A stretch of DNA of 37,007 nucleotides from Bartonella koehlerae C-29 (GTDB taxonomy: Bacteria > Pseudomonadota > Alphaproteobacteria > Rhizobiales > Rhizobiaceae). A program made the translations under genes and the position numbers. The stretch is from NCBI RefSeq assembly GCF_000706625.1, contig NZ_KL407334.1:477358-514364 (forward strand). The letters are read 5' to 3'. This document shows positions 1 through 9,958 of this stretch, piece after piece (the stretch's first letter is position 1; each line of letters begins with the position of its first letter). The notes under the pieces were generated by a model that was given only the letters and a program-made list of their open reading frames with translations, did not search any database and was not told the origin of the DNA.

Positions 1-180
1 TGGAGCAAGCGCCATCTATACAGACACCCGTAGAGCTTGCACCAGGTTCTGAAATGCCTGTGGAGCAAGCGCCATCTATACAGACACCCGTAGAGCTTGC
101 ACCAGGTTCTGAAATGCCTGTGGGGCAAGCGCCATCTATACAGACACCCGTAGAGCCTGCACCAAGTTCTGAAATGCCCA
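1..180 (+). repeat. 60-bp tandem repeat, three copies visible
   Basis: The units are 1-60, 61-120 and 121-180. The first two are identical base for base and the third has five substitutions. The 60-base period is a multiple of three, so gain or loss of units keeps the reading frame of the coding sequence ending at 188. The array probably extends beyond the left edge. Confidence 0.95.
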
Positions 181-188
181 TGGAATAA
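3..188 (+). CDS. 3' end of an unidentified repeat-containing protein (partial)
   Basis: An open frame enters from the left edge and ends at TAA 186-188. All visible codons belong to three copies of a 60-bp, 20-residue repeat rich in Pro, Glu and Ala, with the core EQAPSIQTPVELAPG. Only this frame is open; the other two forward frames have a stop in every repeat, which supports it as the coding frame. Copies 1 and 2 are identical, while copy 3 differs at five bases and ends in Met-Glu-stop. The repeat looks like a low-complexity, extended C-terminal tail. The body of the protein lies outside the window, so no function can be given. The next gene, gpsA, starts about 440 bases downstream and is probably a separate transcription unit. 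Confidence 0.7.
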   Translation, partial: EQAPSIQTPVELAPGSEMPVEQAPSIQTPVELAPGSEMPVGQAPSIQTPVEPAPSSEMPME

Positions 189-632
189 GTGCACCGGTGG
201 ATGGATTATTGTTAAAGAGTTTGGTGGGCGGGACAGACATGCCCATACTATATTTGTATTGTCAGATCCGTAAAGCTTTCGTATTTTGTAGATGCTTGTG
301 TAAAGCTAATGGTTGAGTGGTCATTGGGGGGTATTGTCACAATTTTGAGTGTATTTTTATTTTAAATAACGAAATCTATAGATGATTTAATAAAACCTTA
401 TTGGGTTCGAAAAGAACAATCATTTTGTAAATGTATAAGCAGGAGTGTTTACACAATTCAGTACAGAGAGAATGAGGTTATTTAAAAAGTCATTTATAGT
501 ACATTAAAGTAAAGTCATTAAAGAAAGGATGCTTCAGAGCTAGTTAATTTATATGAAAGTCTTTTACTCGAAAGTTTTTACGACAATAATATACAATTAA
601 ACCAAAAATTTGAGAAATCATTAGGAAACTTA
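189..632. other. Intergenic region before gpsA
   Basis: There is no supportable gene in this 444-base AT-rich stretch. It should hold the terminator of the repeat-containing gene and the gpsA promoter, but no clear hairpin or consensus promoter stands out. The gpsA ribosome binding site (AGGAA) lies just upstream of 633. Confidence 0.5.
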
Positions 633-1655
633 ATGCGTACGGTTTCAATTACAGTTATTGGTGCTGGTTCTTATGGTAGTGCATTAGCCATTGTGCTTGC
701 TCGTAATGGCCATAATGTTCTACTATGGGGATATAATCCTCGACATATCAGAGAATTGCAAGAACATCGTTGTAATCGAACATTTTTACCCGATGTTCAA
801 TTTCCTGATAATCTATCCCCTGAAGATTCGCTTGAAACTGCAATAACGGCAAGTCGCAATATATTAATCGCTGTTCCAAGTCATGTTTTCCATGAGGTAT
901 TGTACAATATCCGACCTTACTTGGATCAACATTCACGGATTATTTGGGCAACGAAAGGCTTGGAGCATGGTACGGGACGTCTCCTACAAGAAGTTGCTCG
1001 CGAAATTCTAGGTGATAAAATTCCTTTAGCTGTTTTTTCTGGACCAACTTTTGCTAAGGAGCTTGCTATCGGCTTGCCTACAGCAATTACGGTAGCAGCT
1101 TCTGATGCTGAATTTAGTGAAGAACTACAGCAATTTTTTCATTGTGATAAAAGCCTTAGAGTTTATAAAAATTCAGATATGATCGGTGTTCAATTAGGTG
1201 GAGCAGTCAAAAATGTCATTGCTATTGGTGCAGGAATATCAGATGGTATGGGATTTGGAGCAAATGCGCGAATAGCTCTTATCACACGAGGATTAGCTGA
1301 AATTAGTTGCTTAGGCATTGCTATGGGCGCGGAGCTTTCAACATTTATGGGAATGACAGGTTTAGGTGATCTGGTTTTGACATGTACTGATAATCAGTCG
1401 CGCAACCGCCGTTTTGGGATGCTGCTTGGCCAAGGAATGGATATAAAAGAAGCGGAAAAACAGATTGGTCAGATTATTGAAGGCTACTTAAATACTAAAG
1501 AAGTGCGTATGTTAGCACAACGTATTGGGATAGAAATGCCAATTACAGAGCAAATTTACTACGTGCTCTATTGTGGTAAAAGTGTATCTGAAGCGGCCAA
1601 TGCATTACTAAGTCGTGAACTCAAAGATGAGATGCATGATACAGTACGCTTTTAA
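633..1655 (+). CDS. gpsA: Glycerol-3-phosphate dehydrogenase [NAD(P)+]
   Basis: This cytoplasmic enzyme reduces dihydroxyacetone phosphate to sn-glycerol 3-phosphate, the backbone for phospholipid synthesis. The 340-residue product has the usual family length. The N-terminal Rossmann fold shows [10 protein letters not shown] at residues 10-19, the dinucleotide-binding glycine motif. The central [19 protein letters not shown] block, with GLAEI and [12 protein letters not shown] after it, is the conserved catalytic/substrate region of the family. ATG 633 is preceded by AGGAA at a good distance. The gene converges on fabI, with a likely terminator between them. In many relatives gpsA follows tsaD (gcp), but the gene upstream here ends in repeats and is not that one. 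The lipid role fits the adjoining fatty-acid genes, but they are on the opposite strand and not co-transcribed. Confidence 0.96.
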   Translation: MRTVSITVIGAGSYGSALAIVLARNGHNVLLWGYNPRHIRELQEHRCNRTFLPDVQFPDNLSPEDSLETAITASRNILIAVPSHVFHEVLYNIRPYLDQHSRIIWATKGLEHGTGRLLQEVAREILGDKIPLAVFSGPTFAKELAIGLPTAITVAASDAEFSEELQQFFHCDKSLRVYKNSDMIGVQLGGAVKNVIAIGAGISDGMGFGANARIALITRGLAEISCLGIAMGAELSTFMGMTGLGDLVLTCTDNQSRNRRFGMLLGQGMDIKEAEKQIGQIIEGYLNTKEVRMLAQRIGIEMPITEQIYYVLYCGKSVSEAANALLSRELKDEMHDTVRF

Positions 1656-1745
1656 ATTATTTAAATCTATGAAAGATATGATCATAACATAAAAAGAACT
1701 GAGAAGAAATTGCACTGATTATTTTATAAGACGATAAGCTTTAGC

Positions 1746-1776
1746 AAACTGGAGGCTTATAAGAGCCAGTTTTTTA
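1746..1776 (+). terminator. Probable Rho-independent terminator of gpsA
   Basis: An AAACTGG arm and a CCAGTTTTTT arm enclose a short region containing the pairing GCTTAT/ATAAG. The downstream arm runs into six Ts. It lies about 90 bases after the gpsA stop, in the convergent gpsA/fabI gap, and no other gene lies there. Confidence 0.6.
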
Positions 1777-1926
1777 TGCCATATAGGCTTAAACATAAAA
1801 ATTTTAATCATCGTTTAAGTCAGAGCTTTTCTTAAAAAAATATCGCACTATACGTATCATTTTACCTAAAAGAAAGTGCTCAATATACTTCTAAAACGGT
1901 ATAGAAATAATCATTTTTTATTTTAG

Positions 1927-2745
1927 TTATTCTCCTTGAGCTTCTTCACTTTGTTTTAATTCTTCAAGGATAGGCATAGACATAATATTATAACCTGAAT
2001 CAACGTAATGAATTTCACCAGTAACCCCTGAAGATAAATCAGAAAGCAGGTAAAGAGCAGATTTTCCGATTTCGTTAATGTTTACATTACGACGCAGGGG
2101 TGCATTTCGGCGTTGATACGAAAAAATTGCTCGTGCAGCTGCAATGCCATTGCCAGCTAAGGTCCTAATAGGACCGGCTGAAATTGCATTAACACGGATA
2201 TTCTGAGAACCAAAGTCGGCTGCTAAATAGCGTACCATAGCTTCTAAAGCAGCTTTCGCAACACCCATGATGTTATAATTAGGAACAACTTGCTGTGAGG
2301 CACCATAAGTGAGTGTTAAGAGCGTACCTCCATTAGGCATAAGCTTACCCGCACGCTGCGCAATTTCAGTAAAGGAATAAGCTGAAATAACCATTGTGCG
2401 CTTAAAATTCTCACGTGTTGTTACATCAACATAACGTCCTTTTAGTTGAGTCTTGTCTGAAAAGCCAATAGCATGAACAACAAAATCTATAGTTTTCCAT
2501 TCTTTTTCAAGATGTTTAAAGATGCGATCAATATTTTCAATTTTTTCGACGTCACACTCAAGTACTAATTTACAGCCGATTTTTTCCGCTAATGGTTGAA
2601 CACGTTTTCCGAAAGCCTCTCCTTGATAGGTAAATGCTAATTCAGCTCCTGCTTTTGCAAGTTGACATGCAATGCCCCAAGCAATTGAATGATCATTTGC
2701 AACCCCCATAATAAGGCCACGTTTGCCCTCCATCAAACCTTTCAT
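1927..2745 (-). CDS. fabI: Enoyl-[acyl-carrier-protein] reductase (NADH), FabI type
   Basis: It catalyses the last step of each fatty-acid elongation cycle, reducing trans-2-enoyl-ACP with NADH in the cytoplasm. The 272-residue protein is a divergent short-chain dehydrogenase. The N-terminal GVANDHSIAWGIA block (residues 14-26) is the FabI cofactor motif. The active-site tyrosine/lysine pair is visible as Tyr157-x6-Lys164 in NYNIMGVAK, with the accessory Tyr147 in LTYGAS. ISAGPIRTLAG further on is also typical. The start is supported by CGGAGA just upstream of the ATG. It is the last gene of a fabA-fabB-fabI run, 52 bases after fabB, so co-transcription is likely. FabI is the family targeted by triclosan and isoniazid-like inhibitors; nothing in the sequence suggests altered sensitivity. 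Confidence 0.96.
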   Translation of the reverse strand: MKGLMEGKRGLIMGVANDHSIAWGIACQLAKAGAELAFTYQGEAFGKRVQPLAEKIGCKLVLECDVEKIENIDRIFKHLEKEWKTIDFVVHAIGFSDKTQLKGRYVDVTTRENFKRTMVISAYSFTEIAQRAGKLMPNGGTLLTLTYGASQQVVPNYNIMGVAKAALEAMVRYLAADFGSQNIRVNAISAGPIRTLAGNGIAAARAIFSYQRRNAPLRRNVNINEIGKSALYLLSDLSSGVTGEIHYVDSGYNIMSMPILEELKQSEEAQGE

Positions 2746-2797
2746 ATTATTCTCCGTAAGACCGTGCTTTTTTTTAAAATCAGCTAAGAGTTCCTAT

Positions 2798-4018
2798 TTA
2801 TACATAACGCTGGAAAACGAGCGTTGCATTGGTACCGCCAAAGCCAAAGGTATTTGACAAGACAGTATTAAGTTGTTGATGATCACGGCGCTCACGAACA
2901 ATTGGCATATCGGAAAAAGCTGGGTCAAGCTCTTCAATATGGGCACTTTCGCAAATAAAATTATGATTCATCATTAACAGCGTATAGATTGCTTCTTGAA
3001 CACCTGCTGCTCCCAAAGAATGACCAGTCAGAGATTTTGTGGCGGAAATTGGTGGACATTGGTCACCTGCTCCAAAGATACGGCGAATTGCCTCTATTTC
3101 AGGAGGATCCCCAACAGGCGTTGCTGTTGCATGAGGGTTAATGTAATCAATTTTATTCTTCACGGTTGCAAGTGCCATGCGCATGCACCGCTCTGCTCCC
3201 TCTCCTGATGGAGCAACCATATCATGCCCATCAGATGTCGCACCATAACCAACAATTTCTCCGTAGATTTTTGCACCACGTGCTTTAGCGCGTTCTAGTT
3301 CTTCAAGAACTAAAACGCCAGCTCCACCAGCAATAACAAATCCGTCCCGATGAGCATCATAAGCACGGGAAGCTTTTGCTGGCACGTCATTATATTTGCT
3401 GGACATAGCACCCATGGCATCAAATAAAACAGATAATGTCCAATCCAAATCTTCGCAGCCACCAGCAAAGATGCGATCTTGCTTGCCATATTGTATAATC
3501 TCATAAGCATTGCCAATACAATGATTAGAGGTAGCACAAGCAGAAGAGATTGAATAGTTCACTCCTTTAATTTTAAAAAAAGTTGCGAGTGTTGCGGATG
3601 CTGTAGAACTCATAGCTTTAGGCACAACAAAAGGGCCAACACGTTTTGGACTTTTTTGGCGTGTAATGTCAGCAGCTTCAACGATTGATTGCGTTGAAGC
3701 ACCTCCAGAGCCCATAATAATACCCGTGTGTTCATTGGATACTTCATAGGGTTCTAAGCCGGCATCAGCAATTGCTTGATCCAGAGCGATATGATTCCAA
3801 GCTGTTCCGCGTCCATGAAAACGGAGAGCACGTCTATCAACAAGTTCTTCTATATTAATATCAGGTTTACCGTAAACTCTACTACGGAATCCTAATTCGG
3901 CATACTGAGGTGCGTAAGAAATCCCGGATTTTGCTTCATATAAGCTGGTTAAAACAGCTCCTGGGTTATTCCCAATCGCGGAGACAATCCCCATTCCGGT
4001 TACAACAACTCTACGCAT
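2798..4018 (-). CDS. fabB: 3-oxoacyl-[acyl-carrier-protein] synthase I
   Basis: It is the condensing enzyme (KAS I) that elongates acyl-ACP with malonyl-ACP and is needed for unsaturated fatty acids after the FabA branch point. The 406-residue length is typical. The thiolase-fold Cys-His-His triad is intact: Cys161 in [12 protein letters not shown], His296 in [11 protein letters not shown] and His333 in [10 protein letters not shown]. The C-terminal [10 protein letters not shown] glycine loop is also present. The start is strongly supported by AAGGAGG just upstream of the ATG. It follows fabA by about 60 bases and precedes fabI, the common alphaproteobacterial order. The FabA neighbour and the overall sequence point to KAS I rather than KAS II (FabF). 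Confidence 0.96.
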   Translation of the reverse strand: MRRVVVTGMGIVSAIGNNPGAVLTSLYEAKSGISYAPQYAELGFRSRVYGKPDINIEELVDRRALRFHGRGTAWNHIALDQAIADAGLEPYEVSNEHTGIIMGSGGASTQSIVEAADITRQKSPKRVGPFVVPKAMSSTASATLATFFKIKGVNYSISSACATSNHCIGNAYEIIQYGKQDRIFAGGCEDLDWTLSVLFDAMGAMSSKYNDVPAKASRAYDAHRDGFVIAGGAGVLVLEELERAKARGAKIYGEIVGYGATSDGHDMVAPSGEGAERCMRMALATVKNKIDYINPHATATPVGDPPEIEAIRRIFGAGDQCPPISATKSLTGHSLGAAGVQEAIYTLLMMNHNFICESAHIEELDPAFSDMPIVRERRDHQQLNTVLSNTFGFGGTNATLVFQRYV

Positions 4019-4079
4019 TCATACCTCCTTGTTTCATACAGAATATAAAATATATTTATTCTCTTATTGGAAATAATTT

Positions 4080-4589
4080 TTAGTCTTCTTTGAAGAGAGC
4101 AACGCGTAAATCACTCGCTTTATAAATGTTTTCTCCATCTGCTTTCACCCATCCATCTGCTATTCCCAAGACCAAATTTCCACGTCGAATACGCTTAAAA
4201 TCTATTCCATATTCAAGAAGTTGGGTTTGTGGCGTTACCATACCTGATAATTTTACTTCACCTGTTGATATAGCCCTCCCTTTTCCTGGTTCGCCTAACC
4301 AACCGAGAAAAAAACCTGTTAATTGCCACATGCCATCCAAACCAAGACACCCTGGCATGACGGGATCGCCTATAAAGTGACAATTAAAGAACCATAGGTC
4401 TGGAGTAATGTCAAATTCGGCACGAACCATCCCTTTATTGTATTCACCACCAGTTTCATCGATTTCTGTGATTCGATGGACCATCAACATTGGTGGTGCT
4501 GGTAATTGTGCATTTCCCTTACCAAACATTTCGCCGCGAGCGCAGCTTAGAAGCTCTTCATAAGTGTAGCGAGACTTTTGTTCAGCCAT
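4080..4589 (-). CDS. fabA: 3-hydroxydecanoyl-[acyl-carrier-protein] dehydratase/isomerase
   Basis: This hotdog-fold enzyme dehydrates 3-hydroxydecanoyl-ACP and isomerises trans-2- to cis-3-decenoyl-ACP, the entry to unsaturated fatty acids without oxygen. The 169 residues match the family. The catalytic pair is visible: His71 in [13 protein letters not shown] and Asp85 in [16 protein letters not shown]. The Asp, rather than the Glu of FabZ, and the fabB neighbour identify FabA. TGGAGT lies just ahead of the ATG. It is the first gene of the fabA-fabB-fabI operon, divergent from irr across about 230 bases if irr starts at 4820. Confidence 0.96.
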   Translation of the reverse strand: MAEQKSRYTYEELLSCARGEMFGKGNAQLPAPPMLMVHRITEIDETGGEYNKGMVRAEFDITPDLWFFNCHFIGDPVMPGCLGLDGMWQLTGFFLGWLGEPGKGRAISTGEVKLSGMVTPQTQLLEYGIDFKRIRRGNLVLGIADGWVKADGENIYKASDLRVALFKED

Positions 4590-4819
4590 TGTTACTCCAT
4601 TTATTTGCGTATATTTTTCTTCTGCGCTTTTCCCCGACCTACTTTTAGAGCAAATTTTAAGGAGAGGGAAATGATTTATATTAATTTTTAATGACAGCAG
4701 CCCTTTTTTATGTATCCTGCACGGGTAGTGATTTAAAATGGAATAAAAAATTATACCATAGTGTTCCCATTTTTTTGTGTTTTAATTCGATTGGGATAAA
4801 ATATATTGTGATTTGTAAT
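4590..4819. promoter_or_regulatory. Divergent fabA/irr control region
   Basis: The region between two head-to-head genes must hold promoters for both the fabA-fabB-fabI operon and irr. The strand contains AT-rich stretches but no convincing iron-control-element palindrome of the Irr type and no consensus hexamer pair. The assignment rests on gene orientation only. Confidence 0.5.
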
Positions 4820-5314
4820 ATGTTAGTAAATGCAGAAAATTTAGGTTTTAATGAAGAAGAACAGTCCACGAAAGACTGTGGGAAAGTTGTGAGGTGTTAT
4901 TCTATACCTATGTTAGAAAAACATTTACGTCAAAATGGTTTACGACCAACACGCCAGCGGTTGGAACTTGCTAATATGATTTTTTCGCAAGGCAACCGTC
5001 ACATTGCTGCTGAAGAGCTCTATGAAGAGGCAATTAAATTAGGGGTTCCTGTATCTTTAGCAACAGTTTACAATACGCTTCATCAATTTACAGAAGCGGG
5101 GTTGTTACGGATTATTGCCGTAGAAGGTTCGAAAACTTGGTTTGATACCAATACATCTGATCATTACCATTTTTATATAGAAGGCGAAAATCGTATACTT
5201 GATATTCCGTGCAATTTGGAAGGAGCTCCTATTATTGGAAATTTGCCGAAACCACCAGAGGGTATGGAAATTTCCCATGTAGATTTGATAGTTCGGTTGA
5301 AACCAAAAAATTGA
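4820..5314 (+). CDS. irr: Iron response regulator Irr (Fur family)
   Basis: This Fur-superfamily DNA-binding regulator controls heme and iron genes in Rhizobiales according to heme status. The frame is open from 4691, but ATG 4820 gives 164 residues, the usual Irr length, so it is preferred. The winged-helix part contains GLRPTRQRLELA and the family block VPVSLATVYNTLHQFTEAGLLR. The metal/heme-proximal segment reads DHYHFYIEGEN, where many Irr proteins have a run of three histidines. The classic N-terminal heme regulatory motif (GCPWH) of Bradyrhizobium Irr is absent; the equivalent stretch has isolated cysteines but no Cys-Pro. It is divergent from fabA, as often seen in relatives, and converges on the SH3 protein gene. 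No upstream Shine-Dalgarno is obvious, so the exact start is uncertain. Confidence 0.9.
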   Translation: MLVNAENLGFNEEEQSTKDCGKVVRCYSIPMLEKHLRQNGLRPTRQRLELANMIFSQGNRHIAAEELYEEAIKLGVPVSLATVYNTLHQFTEAGLLRIIAVEGSKTWFDTNTSDHYHFYIEGENRILDIPCNLEGAPIIGNLPKPPEGMEISHVDLIVRLKPKN

Positions 5315-5376
5315 TCGGATGAGGGAACGGGGAGAATTCAAAAAGAAATAAAATTAAACTGAGTTTGTTTAAAGAT

Positions 5377-5949
5377 TCACCAACTGTTTATTTTTTCATC
5401 AGGATAGATTCCCCATAACTGTGATTGATAAAGCCATCCACGGATATTATTGATCTTTAGTTCGCACCAGTATCCATTGCATTGACGAATATTACCAATG
5501 ACATTAGGCTCTACTTCTGCAACAACTTCTGCGTTATCTGCTGGGCTTTTGCGGAGCATCAGCCTTTTTGTCTTATCTTTTTGCCATGGAATAGTTATAG
5601 CGGTTCGCTTTCCTGATAAAAGTGATTGATAAACCCAGCCTTCATCGCCTTCGGCGTCACGAATTTTACGCCATTGATCGTATTCTTGGATGATTTCAAT
5701 AGGCAAACCCTGCTTTTTGTAAGTAAAGATGATAGCATAATCGCTTCCTGGTCCGACACGCACATTAACGCGGGTGGGTTTAATTGAAGCAAATCGCGGA
5801 AGTGGTAGACCACTAGGTCCTAAATTTTGTTCTAGATTTTGATTGAGTGTTTGTGCGTGTAAAAAATCAGGTGAACTGAATATAAAGATTTCTGCCATTA
5901 AGAGACATGATGCGAGCACTGAAAATCGGAACCAACGAAAATATTGCAC
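5377..5949 (-). CDS. Exported bacterial SH3-domain protein
   Basis: This 190-residue protein starts at a GTG codon and opens with a signal peptide: Arg at residues 5 and 8, a hydrophobic core, then likely cleavage near FLHAQ (about residue 33). Two SH3b-like segments follow. The first has the signature TRVNVRVGPGSDYAIIF at about residues 59-75 and ends in EGWVYQSLLSGKR. The second runs LMLRKSPADNAEVVAEVEP and ends in RGWLYQSQLWG. Proteins of this type are periplasmic or envelope-attached and are thought to bind peptidoglycan or act in envelope stress; the precise role is unknown. It converges on irr. The GTG start is chosen because it yields the complete signal peptide; an ATG 18 codons later would cut into it. 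Confidence 0.85.
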   Translation of the reverse strand: MQYFRWFRFSVLASCLLMAEIFIFSSPDFLHAQTLNQNLEQNLGPSGLPLPRFASIKPTRVNVRVGPGSDYAIIFTYKKQGLPIEIIQEYDQWRKIRDAEGDEGWVYQSLLSGKRTAITIPWQKDKTKRLMLRKSPADNAEVVAEVEPNVIGNIRQCNGYWCELKINNIRGWLYQSQLWGIYPDEKINSW

Positions 5950-7130
5950 ACTTAAACCCTTTATATCTTCATTTTTGTATCAGCAACTTAAGACCTGGAA
6001 GATAGTATCGAGAACTGATAAAAGCTATGACATATCGGTAGTTAAAGAGATCTAAACAATCAGAAAATTTTTGCGCGAATAACACGATAAATAAGAAAAA
6101 AATTTGAATTTCTTAAATGGTCACTCTGTTTATAAAATACATCTGTAAATAAAATTCAGTTTTCATGGATCACATGCTGGAGACAAATATCGAAAAGGTT
6201 GAATACTTTGCAGCGCTATATCAGTTTTGTGAAAGATGGTAGTAAAGTCTTGCGTTTATCTGCCTGGTTTATTTGTGAAACGGGGATAAAATTAGACTTA
6301 GATTATGAATCTGAAAAATTATTCGATAATAGGTCAATAAAGAGATTAACGTGTGCTTTGAAGTGCAATTCTATAATGGATATAGTAAACAGTTGATGAA
6401 CCGTTTAAATGAAAAAGCATACGTAACATTGAGAGGGCAATATAGACAAATGTTAATTTCTAATATTCATCGATGTAAAGATGAGAGTCCTTAGTATCAA
6501 AGCTTGTTACAGACTTTTTAGTTTAATCATAGCAGGATAAAAAATCTTATTTTTTGTAATACTGTAGCTAAGCAAGCAGATTGGGGTGCATGAGCACGCG
6601 TTCATTTCAGATCATTATGAGATACAAAAAATTACAGAATTCTATCGCTTTATTTAAACTTTAAAAAGTAATCAGAAATCGAGTAGCTAACTTCTTTTAC
6701 GACACACTTGCATATTATGAGAGTAATGTGTTTTTTATCTGCTATGATCAGGAGGGCTGAAAGATGTTCAATGTTTTCAGATAAGAAAATCATCACAGAG
6801 GGGGTAAGCAAAGAAAAAATTGTTTTAAGGGACAACAGAAAAGCCCTTTACAATGCACGACACACCCTCTGTAGCAATAAATGCTCTTAAATAATTTTAA
6901 ACGATAAATTATTCTGTAATGCTTAAAATAGCTAGAAAACAAGGACATCCCAATACTACTTACTTATAGGAAAAAACACCCACTACTGCAGATAACAGAT
7001 AAAAAAAATCCCCAGACAATACAAATAACGTGGGAAAAATTCAACTCATAGTACGAACACAGACGCACCCTTCCGCTATTTTATTGATATCACTACCAAA
7101 GGAACTTTATAACACATGAGTAAAGGCACA
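5950..7130. other. Gene-poor region between the SH3 protein gene and rpsU
   Basis: This 1.18-kb stretch holds only short open frames. The largest are 6199-6396 (+, 65 codons, TTG start) and 6708-6890 (+, 60 codons). Neither has a recognisable motif or a convincing ribosome binding site, and they are treated as chance or as eroded sequence. No RNA gene was recognised. Confidence 0.6.
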
Positions 7131-7364
7131 CTATTTTAGGGAAGAACCTCGACAATTGCTAATAAGACCTTCCCTTTGTGCACGCTTACGAGCAAGTTTA
7201 CGTGTACGACGAACAGCCTCAGCTTTCTCACGAGCACGTTTCTCTGATGGTTTTTCATAGTAACCACGCATCTTCATTTCACGGAAAATGCCTTCACGCT
7301 GCATCTTTTTTTTCAGAGCACGGAGCGCTTGATCAACATTATTATCACGAACGAGTACTTGCAC
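7131..7364 (-). CDS. rpsU: 30S ribosomal protein S21
   Basis: This small basic ribosomal protein of the 30S platform contributes to initiation on mRNA. The 77-residue product has the S21 pattern: [20 protein letters not shown] at the start, [19 protein letters not shown] in the middle, and an Arg/Lys-rich helix at the end. The start codon is GTG (7364-7362), set by AGGAT seven bases upstream; no better ATG exists. It stands alone, with gene-poor DNA on one side and the fhs pseudogene on the other. Confidence 0.95.
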   Translation of the reverse strand: MQVLVRDNNVDQALRALKKKMQREGIFREMKMRGYYEKPSEKRAREKAEAVRRTRKLARKRAQREGLISNCRGSSLK

Positions 7365-7583
7365 TATTTATCCTGCTTTATTTTAGTGTCACAAATAATA
7401 GGAAAAAATCCAGTTTCTTTTAAAAATAAATCTAAAAGAACACCCCTTACACGTGTATCCTACGCGTAATGGGCACCTATATATCATATAAAGAAGGTGT
7501 TTGTCTATAGCGCTTTTTTAAATTCTCATCTTTTTACTCTAAGATGCTTTTGATAACAGATGATTGAGTTCACAATTACAAGC

Positions 7584-9254
7584 TTATGAAAGTCTTTGTA
7601 TCTGATTATTTTCGTAAAGATACATTTTTTCAGCAATAGGGGAATACGGTAAACCAGGCATAGTAATGATATCTCCGCAAATGATGACAGCAGAAACCTG
7701 CACTTGCCAAAAGATGAACTTCACGTACAGGAATTTCAAAATCAAAAAGAGCATCATATTGAGTGGGATCAGAAGAAAAAGAATATGGTGTTTTGTCATA
7801 TAAATAGAGCATGTATCATAACTTCTTTTTCCCCAATATTCAAGTTGTTTGAGAATAGAGGTTGGAATGATGGTTCCGCGTCCGCCATAGAGATTTTTTT
7901 ATAATACAATTAATTTTTTCAACAAGAGGAAGATCGTCTCAAAACTTTAAAATGGGTATTTTTGTCTTCAATTAAGGTAATGGGTTTTTATGCAAGTTTT
8001 GTGGCGCTTTTTCCACCTTGTTTCCAATGTTTGCAAAGAACAGCCTTGTGTCCAGTGGTTGCAACTATTTTTTGTAACGTACTTATTTCAGCATCGTTAT
8101 TGATATCAAAATGATTGATAGTGACAACACAAGGGATATTGTAGTGCTACATGTTTTTTATTGTTGTAAAAGATTGGTTGCCCCGCTTTTCTAAAACGAT
8201 GACGTTTTGTTCTTTGAGATTGTTTTTATCGACCCTACCATTCTTTCTTAATAGGTGAATTGTTGCAGCAATCACCTTAGCATCTTGTACAAGATCTGTT
8301 TGTCGACATTATAATGTTGAAGAATTTTTCTGCTCTAAGATCGATTCAAAATCCCACTTTTGTAATAACATAATCGGAGAATTTTAAGGCAGTTTTTGTT
8401 GTAATAACTGAATTACAGTCATGAGCAATGTTAGCGAAAGGTTATCCGTGAATAAGGACAGGGTTATTTTCAATGTTTGTACGAGATTGGGTTACATAGC
8501 ACCTTTGAGCAGAACTGTCATTGCACCTTCTATATTAAGATCAGTATCTGTTACGGGCATTTTATCATACCGATAGGCAACAATAACTTTTTTGAGTTTT
8601 TGTGTAAGATTTTTTAGATTTTTAGCGAGACAAAAGGTAGCCATAATTTCTGATGCAACAATAATATCAAGATCTGTTTGACGTGGAAATTCTTTGGTTA
8701 CTTCGCCCAATGAAATAATGATATCACACAATGCAGGGTCATTCATATCCAGGATTTGTTTCCAAACAATTCGGCGTGGCTCAATATTGAGAGTTTTTCC
8801 CCAGTAAATATGATTATCGATCAATTGCTGTGAAAAGATTATGAGCAGCTGTGATGGCGTGAAAATCGCTGGTAAAATGTAAATTAAGGTCATCCATTAG
8901 GACGACTTGGGTATAACCACCTCCAACAGTATCGCTTTTTAGACAAAAACAGGGATCTAAAGAGGTTTTCTCAAGATGGATATGGTTTTTTTCAATGAAA
9001 TTGAGAGGATTATTAAGGCCCACCGTTGTTATTGTTTTTGCTTCTCTAGCAGGTATTAGATTGATAGCTGTAACGAGAATAAATTTACCATCGGGATTTT
9101 TATTGAGCGATTTTATATATATATGCAGAAGAAATTTCAGCTTTATCATGTCCATAAGGAATGATATTTTCATATGCGATACCAATTTTTTGTGCAATTT
9201 TAATGATATGATGCTTTTGAGTAGTGCAAGCAATTTCAATATCTATTTAGGCAT
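7584..9254 (-). pseudogene. fhs: Formate--tetrahydrofolate ligase, inactivated
   Basis: Full-length remains of formyl-tetrahydrofolate synthetase, which joins formate to tetrahydrofolate using ATP. Family blocks are readable in order on the minus strand. The N-terminus (about 9254-9140) includes the [16 protein letters not shown] segment. [13 protein letters not shown] with the nucleotide loop and [20 protein letters not shown] lies in 9130-8840. [20 protein letters not shown] continues at 8830-8760, with VASEIMATFCLAKNLKNL after it. Next come a decayed GFGSDLGAEKF region near 8350 and IPCVVTINHFD near 8100. The C-terminal CGDIITMPGLPYSP is at about 7690-7640, with the stop at 7584-7586. At least four frame changes and several stops interrupt it, for example a TAG three codons after the ATG at 9254 and a frame change at the DNH boundary near 8820. 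Key loop residues are also altered (AREAKTIT where relatives have GEGKT). The protein cannot be made as one chain. Confidence 0.9.
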
Positions 9255-9881
9255 GAAAAAATTCTTTAAATGTGTCTTTAATATTTGCATTGAGGATGTG
9301 TACTATAATCGGACGAGAGAACTTATAGCACATAGAGGCACAGAACATCATAAAGATTGGTGATATACTGTGCAAGAAGGAATGTTAAAGTGGAACGAGA
9401 AGAAGTTCTATAGTTTTTTAGAAAAAGGAATCTCTACGTTTTTCGTTCTGAAAAGCCTTGAAAAGAAATGCCTGATTCAGGAAAAGAACCTTTATATCAA
9501 TATGTTAAAATTTTTATGAGAGCGCTGTGTGACGCTCTTTCATTCTTCCGAGAGTGTATTCTATCCAGATTTTCTATATCTTAGAGTTTTGTGGAAGAGA
9601 ACTTGGTTAAAATCGTGCAGAGTCTTTAAAGAGAACAGAATATTGAGTTTTAAAAGATAAAAGCAATTTTCAGAAATCTCCGTTTTTGATGAGTGAAAAC
9701 ACATGAGGCATCCGGTGCGTTTAAAAAATATTCCACAAAAAAATCCTGATTCACAATCAAAAAGCAGACATTTTGCTATATGATAACGTCATTAAGTACA
9801 TAGATAAAAAGCGGTTCAATAAGGAGATTATCGTTCAATAATCCCAATAACATATTGAAGAAAAACTAGAGATCTCATGAA
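9255..9881. other. Intergenic region, no recognised content
   Basis: About 630 AT-rich bases lie between the 5' end of the fhs pseudogene and tRNA-Arg. Neither strand has an open frame with a recognisable product. A short hairpin-like stretch (GAGAGCG...CGCTCTT near 9519-9541) is seen but has no following T run suited to a known gene. Confidence 0.5.
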
Positions 9882-9958
9882 TGGCGCACCCGAAGAGATT
9901 CGAACTCCTGACCCCCAGATTCGTAGTCTGGTGCTCTATCCAGCTGAGCTACGGGTGC
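9882..9958 (-). tRNA. tRNA-Arg (anticodon ACG)
   Basis: Read on the minus strand, the 77-base cloverleaf is complete: acceptor stem GCACCCG/CGGGTGC, D-arm with AGCTCAGCTGGATAGAGC, anticodon stem CCAGA/TCTGG with loop CTACGAA, and T-arm GGAGTTCGAATCTCT-like. CCA is encoded. The loop gives anticodon ACG (position 34 normally edited to inosine), which reads CGN arginine codons. Confidence 0.96.

Noticed and set aside
1..180. CRISPR array
   Set aside because: The 60-bp units are contiguous with no unique spacers and are in frame with a protein-coding sequence.
4640..4665. Possible Irr iron-control element in the fabA/irr gap
   Set aside because: TTTTAGAG...TTTTAA shows only loose symmetry and does not match the known palindrome well enough.
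4691..4819. Longer start for Irr at 4691 (207 residues)
   Set aside because: The extra 43 residues are hydrophobic and Cys-rich, unlike any Irr N-terminus, and the 164-residue form matches the family length.
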